DNA from: [Clostridium] citroniae WAL-17108
GTDB lineage: Bacteria; Bacillota; Clostridia; Lachnospirales; Lachnospiraceae
Length of the DNA stretch: 64,000 nucleotides
Assembly (NCBI RefSeq): GCF_000233455.1
Contig: NZ_JH376423.1
Coordinates: 248,001 to 312,000 of the forward strand
Reading direction: 5' to 3'
The position numbers and the translations under genes are program-made. Of the stretch, positions 58,631 to 64,000 are shown in pieces. The notes under the pieces were generated by a model. It was given only the letters and a program-made list of their open reading frames with translations, had not been told where the DNA came from and did no database searches. Each line of letters begins with the position of its first letter. Position 1 is the stretch's first letter.

Positions 58631-61087
58631 TTGGAGGAACAGACCCAGGCGCAGCCGCCAATCAGGATATCGGTACGCAATCTGGTGGAATTTGTGATGC
58701 GAAACGGTGATCTGGATAACCGCAGGACAGCAGGGGCAAAGAAAGAGGCCATGCAGGCCGGAAGCAGGCTTCACCGCAAGATACAGAGGCGTATGGGAAG
58801 CGATTACCGCTCTGAGGTGATGTTAAAGCACAGGGTCCGGGAGGATATGTTCGAGATCCTGGTGGAGGGAAGGGCGGATGGGATCATTACGGAACCGGCC
58901 GGCACTGTGATCGATGAAATCAAATGTATTTATATGGATGTAGACCGGCTGGAGGAGCCGGACCCGGTCCATTTGGCCCAGGCATTGTGTTACGGCTATT
59001 TTTACAGCCATGACCATGATCTGGATACCATTGGGATCCAGATCACCTACTGCAACATAGAGACGGAGGAGATCAGGCGGTTCAGGGAGGAGAGGAGCTT
59101 TGAGAACCTGACCCAGTGGTTTCAGGGACTGATCCACGAGTATGTAAAGTGGGCGAGATACCTTTACCACCATGGCCTGCGCAGGCAGGAGTGCCTTAAG
59201 GAGCTGCCTTTTCCCTATCCCTACAGGGAAGGACAAAAGGAACTGGCTGTGGATGTGTACCGCTCCATTGCCAGAAAGCGCAACCTGTTCATCCAGGCGC
59301 CCACAGGAGTTGGCAAGACCCTTTCCACCATCTATCCCAGTCTGAAGGCCATGGGTGAGGGGCACGGGGAAAAGCTGTTCTATCTCACCGCCAAGACCAT
59401 TACCAGAAGTGTGGCTGAGGAGGCTTTTGCCATATTGAGGCGAGGGGGACTGTATTTTAATACGGTTACCATCACTGCCAAGGAAAAGCTGTGCATCATG
59501 GATAAGCCGGACTGCAATCCCCAGTCCTGTCCGCGTGCCAGGGGCCATTATGACCGGGTTAATGATGCGGTCTATGAGATCATTGGGGAAGTGGACGGCA
59601 TTACCAGGGACAAGGTGCTGGAATATGCGGAGCGCTTTCAAATCTGCCCCTTTGAGTTCTGCCTGGATATCAGCAACTGGGTGGATGGGATCATCTGTGA
59701 CTACAACTACGTGTTTGATCCAAATGTAAGGCTGAAGCGGTACTTTTCAGAGGGGGAGCCGGGACAGGGGTATCTGTTCCTGGTGGACGAGGCCCACAAC
59801 CTGGTGCCAAGAGCCAGGGAAATGTACAGCGCCAGCCTTGTAAAGGAGGACGTGCTTTTAGTAAAACGGATTTTAAAATCCCAGCCAGGAGCAGGCCGTG
59901 TCCTGCCACAGCTGGACAAGTGCAACCAGAAGTTTCTGGAGCTGAAGCGGGCATATGGGTCAGGGAACGAGGAGGGGATCGTTCACAGGCAGGTCCTGGG
60001 AAGTGACTATGAACTTCTCCCTGATGTGAATCTTCTGGCGCTGCAGCTCATGTCTTTGTTCGGGGAACTGGAAACCTTTATGAACGAGAACGTGGAGTTT
60101 CCGGACAGGGATCTTGTATTGGAATTTTATTTTGCTGCAAGGGATTTTCTATATGTCTATGACAGGCTGGATGACAATTATCGGATCTATGCCAGGCTTC
60201 TTCCTGACGGACAGTTTATGGTAAAGCTCCTGTGCATCAATCCGTCCCTGAACCTGAAGGAATGTCTGGACAGGGGGGAGAGCACCGTATTCTTTTCCGC
60301 GACCCTGCTGCCCATCCAATACTATAAGGAACTGCTCAGCGGCAGCCAGGAAGAGTATGCCGTATATGCAAAGTCCCCCTTTCCCCAGGAAAACCGCCTG
60401 GTACTGGCAGCCAGTGATGTGAGCAGCCGGTACAGCAGGCGCAGCAGGCGGGAGTATGAGAAAATAGCGGATTATATATGCCGGATCGTGGAAGGAAGAC
60501 AGGGGAATTATATGGTGTTCTGCCCATCCTACCAATATCTGAATGAGATAGGAGAGATCCTTGGCCGGCGGCAGGAAGAACATGTTTTGGATTTTACCTG
60601 GATCGCCCAGAAGAATCGTATGACCGAGGAGGAGAGGGAAGATTTCCTGAAGCATTTCGAGGAGGAAAGGGACCGGTCTTTGGCAGCGCTATGCGTTATG
60701 GGCGGGATCTTTTCAGAAGGGATCGATCTAAAGGAGGACCGCCTTATTGGGGCCATTATCATTGGGACCGGCCTGCCCCAGGTGAACACGGAGCAGGAGA
60801 TACTGAGGGATTATTTTGATGAGCAGGGCGGCTGCGGCTTTGATTATGCCTATCAGTATCCGGGCATGAATAAGGTGATGCAGGCCGCAGGCCGCGTGAT
60901 TCGTACCATCAGGGACAAGGGGGTGATCGCCCTGTTGGACGACCGCTTCCTGAATCCCCAGTGTGTATCCCTGTTTCCAAGGGAGTGGGGGACCTATACG
61001 GTGGTCAACCGCTATAATGTGGGGCAGGCGGTAAACGCATTCTGGGACCGGACGGACCAGGCGTGCTCTACTGCAGGATATCCATAA
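58631..61087 (+). CDS. Nuclease-helicase: Cas4/RecB-like N-terminus fused to a DinG/XPD-type Fe-S helicase
   Basis: 818 residues from a TTG at 58631, which has AAGGAGGGAG eight bases upstream. Asp83...Glu96-x-Lys98 (GRADG, IDEIK) and a following LAQALCYGYFY make a PD-(D/E)XK nuclease-like domain. The helicase part has APTGVGKT (Lys229), Asp386-Glu-Ala-His, and Cys288, 295, 300 and 339/344 between them, placed as the XPD 4Fe-4S ligands. C-terminal motifs include FSEGIDLKEDRL and QAAGRVIRT. It should be a 5'-3' repair helicase. It overlaps the convergent LysR gene end by 20 bp. Confidence 0.85.
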   Translation: MEEQTQAQPPIRISVRNLVEFVMRNGDLDNRRTAGAKKEAMQAGSRLHRKIQRRMGSDYRSEVMLKHRVREDMFEILVEGRADGIITEPAGTVIDEIKCIYMDVDRLEEPDPVHLAQALCYGYFYSHDHDLDTIGIQITYCNIETEEIRRFREERSFENLTQWFQGLIHEYVKWARYLYHHGLRRQECLKELPFPYPYREGQKELAVDVYRSIARKRNLFIQAPTGVGKTLSTIYPSLKAMGEGHGEKLFYLTAKTITRSVAEEAFAILRRGGLYFNTVTITAKEKLCIMDKPDCNPQSCPRARGHYDRVNDAVYEIIGEVDGITRDKVLEYAERFQICPFEFCLDISNWVDGIICDYNYVFDPNVRLKRYFSEGEPGQGYLFLVDEAHNLVPRAREMYSASLVKEDVLLVKRILKSQPGAGRVLPQLDKCNQKFLELKRAYGSGNEEGIVHRQVLGSDYELLPDVNLLALQLMSLFGELETFMNENVEFPDRDLVLEFYFAARDFLYVYDRLDDNYRIYARLLPDGQFMVKLLCINPSLNLKECLDRGESTVFFSATLLPIQYYKELLSGSQEEYAVYAKSPFPQENRLVLAASDVSSRYSRRSRREYEKIADYICRIVEGRQGNYMVFCPSYQYLNEIGEILGRRQEEHVLDFTWIAQKNRMTEEEREDFLKHFEEERDRSLAALCVMGGIFSEGIDLKEDRLIGAIIIGTGLPQVNTEQEILRDYFDEQGGCGFDYAYQYPGMNKVMQAAGRVIRTIRDKGVIALLDDRFLNPQCVSLFPREWGTYTVVNRYNVGQAVNAFWDRTDQACSTAGYP

Positions 61088-61946
61088 ACTGTCTGGCAGC
61101 CTGGGATACGGGCAGACTTTCATTGTAGGCCACCATCATCTGGCGGGAGGGAAGCTGCTCCTTCAGGTTCAGGATAAACAGATTCTCATCCTGGGCAGGG
61201 ATGCAGAAATCAGGCACAAATGCGATCCCAAGGCCGATGCGGGCCAGATCAATCAACAGGTCGTTGCTGGAGAGCTCGATCTCGGGAACCAGGTCCAGCT
61301 GGCTTTTTTGGAAAATCTGGTGAAGGAATTCACTGGTGGTGCTTTTCCGGTCCAGCATCATAATGGGATAGTCCAGCAGCTCCTCCAGGGTGAGCTTCCT
61401 GCCTTCCAGAGGAAAGGCGGACCTGCTGGCCACAAACACATCATGGAATTCGTTGATGACCCGGGTGTGCATGTTTCCGGCCAGGGCGGAGTTGGGATAG
61501 TTGGTCACAATAAAATCAGCCTGACCATTTTCCAGAAAACGGGCGCACTCAATAGAGGTCTGGTTGGTAACCTTAATATGGATATTGGGAAACTCCTTGT
61601 GGAACCGGTTCAGGTAGGGGACCAGATAGTAGCGGCAGATGGTATCGCTGGCGCCGATGCGAAGCTGTCCGCCGTTTAGGGTATGGGCTTCCAGCAGCTG
61701 GTTTTCCCCCCGCTTGATCAGGTTCATGGCAGGCTCAATATGTTTTAAAAGGATCTCACCTTCCGGGGTCAGCTGTACTTTCTTAGTGCTTCTGATAAAC
61801 AGGGGCTGGTTCAGCTTTTTCTCCAGGACCTTAATGGACTGGCTGACCGCTGACTGCGAGATGAACAACTGCTTGGAAGCCTCGGAAAAACTCAGTGTGA
61901 TGGCGACATGGTAAAATACTTTATATAGTTCATAGTTGATATCCAT
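61068..61946 (-). CDS. LysR-family transcriptional regulator (CysL-like)
   Basis: 292 residues from the ATG at 61946 (MDINYELYKVFYHVAITLSF), after AAGGAGG. The helix-turn-helix is SFSEASKQLFISQSAVSQSIKVLEKKLNQPLF; the effector domain has RIGASDTICRYYLVPYLNRF, as in CysL/CbbR-type regulators. Target unknown; the divergent sigma-like gene at 62099 is the nearest candidate, with 152 bp between. Confidence 0.87.
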   Translation of the reverse strand: MDINYELYKVFYHVAITLSFSEASKQLFISQSAVSQSIKVLEKKLNQPLFIRSTKKVQLTPEGEILLKHIEPAMNLIKRGENQLLEAHTLNGGQLRIGASDTICRYYLVPYLNRFHKEFPNIHIKVTNQTSIECARFLENGQADFIVTNYPNSALAGNMHTRVINEFHDVFVASRSAFPLEGRKLTLEELLDYPIMMLDRKSTTSEFLHQIFQKSQLDLVPEIELSSNDLLIDLARIGLGIAFVPDFCIPAQDENLFILNLKEQLPSRQMMVAYNESLPVSQAARQFMDILQ

Positions 61947-62098
61947 TATTAAGTCCTCCTTATAAACTATGCCTATCTTATCACGTATCACAAGTGTTTG
62001 TAAAGAGGTTTCTTCCTGATCTCTTGACTTATACAGGGGGATGGATTATCCTATTAAATACAATAAAGGGAACAGAGTGAAAGGAACTGAATAAATAT

Positions 62099-62698
62099 AT
62101 GGCTGAAAACTTTTTTGAAATGTATCTGGAGGAGATTGGGGATATTGCGCCCATGACCTTGGAGGAGGAATCTGTCCTTCTGGAAAAAACAGCCCGGGGA
62201 GATGGGGATGCCAGGAGCCGCCTGGTGGAGGGCAGCCTGAAAAAGGTCCTGGACCTGGTGGCAGAATACCAGGGCAGCGAACTGCCCATGTCCGACATTG
62301 TGCAGGAGGCCAACACAGCCCTTATGCTGGCGGCCGTGGAATATGATGCCAGCGAGGAATGGGAGAGCCTGCTTGAGCGCCGCGTAAAGGAAGGGGTGGA
62401 ACTTGCCCTGAAAGAGCAGAAGGCCGAACATGAGATTGAAGAAAATATGGCTGCCAGGGTGAATGTCCTCCAGACCGTATCCCAGATGCTGGCCGCTGAA
62501 CTGGGCCGTGAAGCCTCAGTGGAAGAACTGGCGGCCAAGATGAAGATGACGGAGGATGAGATCAAGGACATCATGAAGCTGGCCCTGAATGCCATCACGG
62601 TAAATGGTGAAGGACAGGCAGACCCTGCTGATGGAGGCGGGGATCAAGCTTTGGGACACAATCCTGTAAGGGATGGATGGAGCTTGGAAGAACTGTAA
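62099..62698 (+). CDS. Sigma-70-like protein without regions 2.3-2.4 and 4
   Basis: 199 residues. Region 1.2 (EMYLEEIGDIAPMTLEEES), region 2.1-2.2 (ARSRLVEGSLKKVLDLVAEY, SDIVQEANTALMLAAVEYD) and region 3 (LAAELGREASVEELAAKMKM) align with RpoD. The segment that in RpoD melts and reads the -10 (STYATWWIRQAI) is replaced by a charged helix (EWESLLERRVKEGVELALKE), and region 4 is missing. It may bind RNA polymerase core through 2.2 yet not recognise promoters. The ATG at 62099 lacks a strong site. A histidine phosphatase gene follows at 14 bp. Confidence 0.75.
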   Translation: MAENFFEMYLEEIGDIAPMTLEEESVLLEKTARGDGDARSRLVEGSLKKVLDLVAEYQGSELPMSDIVQEANTALMLAAVEYDASEEWESLLERRVKEGVELALKEQKAEHEIEENMAARVNVLQTVSQMLAAELGREASVEELAAKMKMTEDEIKDIMKLALNAITVNGEGQADPADGGGDQALGHNPVRDGWSLEEL

Positions 62699-62711
62699 GG
62701 GGAGAATACAA

Positions 62712-63317
62712 ATGAAGATATATATAATTCGTCACGGACAGACAGACTGGAATGTGGAAGGAAAGATCCAGGGAAGGCAGGACATTCCTCTGAATGCCGC
62801 AGGCAAAATGCAGGCCCAGGCCCTGGCCAAAGGCATGGAGAACCGTCCCATAACCGCCATCTATTCCAGCCCCCAGCTTCGGGCCATGGAGACGGCCCAG
62901 GCCATTGCGGCGGCTCAGAACGTGCCGATCCACACCTTGCCTCAGCTGGTGGAGATCGGCTATGGGAACTGGGAGGGGCGCAGGGCGGAAGACATACTTA
63001 CCACGGACCGGGAACTGTATGAATCATGGTGGCAGCACCCTGCCACCGTAGCTCCGCCCGGAGGCGAGACGCTGAACCAGGTGGACAGCCGATGTCAGGA
63101 GGCCTGGAACATTATCCGCCGGGATATTGAGGGGGATACTGCGGTGGTGGCCCACGGAGGTACTCTGGCCCACTTTATTGTCCACCTGTTAAAAGGGCAG
63201 CCCGAGGCCAAGGAGATCGTGGTCAGCAATGTGAGCATCACCACCATTGACTATGACCCCGGCACAAATACCTGCCGCCTTGTGGAGTTAAATGACTGCC
63301 GTCATCTGGACGAGTGA
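62712..63317 (+). CDS. Histidine phosphatase family protein (phosphoglycerate-mutase-like)
   Basis: 201 residues. YIIRHGQTDWNVEGKIQGRQDIPLN holds the catalytic His; Arg, the second Arg (SSPQLRAMETAQAI) and the later His in VVAHGGTLAHFI complete the site. Glu in EIGYGNWEGR is the acid. It fits the cobalamin/alpha-ribazole or broad phosphatase branch (CobC/PhoE), not a mutase. AAGGGGAG precedes the ATG at 62712. Coupled to the sigma-like gene. Substrate unknown. Confidence 0.87.
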   Translation: MKIYIIRHGQTDWNVEGKIQGRQDIPLNAAGKMQAQALAKGMENRPITAIYSSPQLRAMETAQAIAAAQNVPIHTLPQLVEIGYGNWEGRRAEDILTTDRELYESWWQHPATVAPPGGETLNQVDSRCQEAWNIIRRDIEGDTAVVAHGGTLAHFIVHLLKGQPEAKEIVVSNVSITTIDYDPGTNTCRLVELNDCRHLDE

Positions 63318-63326
63318 GTGGGGAGA

Positions 63327-63357
63327 GCAGGGCAGCGCAGTGGGATGGCTGCCCTGC
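63327..63357 (+). terminator. Hairpin after the histidine phosphatase gene
   Basis: GCAGGGCAGC (63327-63336) and GCTGCCCTGC (63348-63357) form a perfect 10-bp GC-rich stem with an 11-nt loop. No T tract follows, so termination would be partial or factor-aided. Confidence 0.5.
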
Positions 63358-63415
63358 GGATTTCCCTCCGGGAAAACCGCAGGAAAAATTTCCGCAAATA
63401 AATATGATTCCCCCC

Positions 63416-63469
63416 TTGCGTTTCTTTTTTCTTTATATTAAAATATAAGTAGTTTTGTAAGCGCTTACA
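63416..63469 (+). promoter_or_regulatory. Promoter with a perfect cre (CcpA) site before the second PFK gene
   Basis: TTGCGT (63416-63421), 17 bp, TAAAAT (63439-63444). The fully symmetric TGTAAGCGCTTACA (63456-63469) matches every position of the Gram-positive cre consensus TGWNANCGNTNWCA and lies from about +5 to +18. This position is typical of CcpA roadblock repression. Confidence 0.85.
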
Positions 63470-63491
63470 ATTAAATATGGGAGGTATTCTT

Positions 63492-64000
63492 ATGACAGAG
63501 GTTAAAGGTAATGTGATCGTAGGGCAGTCCGGAGGACCTACGGCGGTGATCAACTCAAGCCTGGCAGGGGTTTATAAGACGGCTAAAGACAGGGGGGCCA
63601 AGAAGGTGTACGGCATGCTTCACGGTATCCAGGGGCTTTTGCAGGAACGGTATGTGGACCTGTCGGAGCACATTAAGACGGACCTGGATATTGAACTGTT
63701 AAAGCGGACGCCCTCTGCTTACCTTGGCTCATGCCGCTTCAAGCTCCCCGAGATCTGCGAGGACCGGGAGATCTATGACAGGATATTTGCTATCCTGGAC
63801 AAGCTGGAGGTGGAGTTTTTCTTTTACATAGGCGGCAACGACTCCATGGATACCATTAAGAAACTGTCAGATTACTCCCTCTTAAACGGCAGCAGGATCC
63901 GCTTTATGGGGGTGCCCAAAACCATTGACAATGACCTGGCGGCCACGGACCACACGCCGGGGTACGGAAGTGCGGCAAAGTATATAGGGGCCATAACAAA
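63492..64000 (+). CDS. pfp: Second PPi-type 6-phosphofructokinase (3' end outside window)
   Basis: 169 codons are visible. MTEVKGNVIVGQSGG, GGNDSMDTIKKLSDYS and VPKTIDNDLAATDHTPGYGS copy the same diagnostic blocks as the gene at 56663, including Asn-Asp in GGND and Lys in PKTIDND, so it is also predicted to use pyrophosphate. The two proteins are near-identical in the first 130 residues, pointing to duplication. The ATG follows GGGAGG. Its promoter carries a cre site that the first gene lacks, so the paralogues are probably used under different carbon supply. Confidence 0.87.
   Translation, partial: MTEVKGNVIVGQSGGPTAVINSSLAGVYKTAKDRGAKKVYGMLHGIQGLLQERYVDLSEHIKTDLDIELLKRTPSAYLGSCRFKLPEICEDREIYDRIFAILDKLEVEFFFYIGGNDSMDTIKKLSDYSLLNGSRIRFMGVPKTIDNDLAATDHTPGYGSAAKYIGAIT

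Overview
The window reads as the chromosome of an anaerobic gut clostridium of the Lachnospiraceae, most like the Enterocloster (Clostridium clostridioforme/bolteae) group. This is inferred from the mcsA-mcsB-clpC-radA neighbourhood, the Spo0A-type and HPr/CcpA-type regulation, the PPi-type phosphofructokinases, the clostridial lsr locus and the overall protein style. No rRNA or other taxonomic marker is present. One tRNA gene (Trp) was found. There is no CRISPR array and no intact transposon.

Layout. 1-3.9 kb: end of a deoD-type phosphorylase, a hypoxanthine-DNA glycosylase, a class I fructose-bisphosphate aldolase with a terminator in its leader, and two DeoR regulators, the second frameshifted near its end. 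4.0-10.2 kb: an operon of an EutH-type permease, a GlpK-like kinase lacking the usual glycerol-contacting Arg, a GlpA/GlpO-like flavoprotein with a BFD domain, a GlpB-like flavoprotein, DUF1667 and a TIGR04076-type protein. 10.5-12.7 kb: a transglutaminase-like protein and a MobA-MobB fusion. 12.7-19.5 kb: a small GntR regulator in the place usually held by ctsR, then mcsA, mcsB, clpC, a small conserved gene and radA. 19.5-21.2 kb: a Cache-GGDEF protein with a heptad repeat.

21.4-28.9 kb is a more AT-rich, patchwork region starting at tRNA-Trp: a palindromic repeat, an XRE-like/Spo0A_C gene pair, an IS66 scrap, a LysR/URO-D-type methyltransferase/DASS transporter cassette, TspO, DUF503, KptA and a BFD protein. 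29-38 kb is a full AI-2 uptake locus: leftward lsrR-lsrK-cupin, divergent from rightward lsrA-C-D-B-F. lsrG and luxS are not in the window, and the cupin sits where a P-DPD-processing enzyme would be expected.

38.3-48.9 kb: a ferritin-like protein, a secreted YHYH/peptidoglycan-binding protein, a guanine-class riboswitch before an NCS2 purine permease, a two-component system with an ABC exporter, a coiled-coil protein, dCMP deaminase, a stand-alone 5'-3' exonuclease and a GNAT protein. 49-53 kb: a regulator made of two tandem GntR/FCD-like units, divergent from a GGDEF-EAL protein broken by a T-run frameshift. A 27-bp perfect palindrome upstream of dCMP deaminase recurs as two split arms upstream of the double GntR gene.

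53-64 kb: DUF4317, hemerythrin, a NUMOD1-repeat protein, a 101-bp MITE-like element, a PH-domain protein, PPi-type PFK, an HPr-like protein without the phosphorylatable His but with the regulatory Ser, a nuclease-helicase with Fe-S cysteines, a LysR regulator, a sigma-like protein lacking regions 2.3-2.4 and 4, a histidine phosphatase and a second PFK (cut by the window end) with a perfect cre site at its promoter.

The strongest candidates for something new are the EutH/odd-GlpK operon, the tandem GntR regulator with its shared palindrome, the sigma-like protein without DNA-recognition regions, and the His-less HPr next to cre-controlled PPi-PFK genes.
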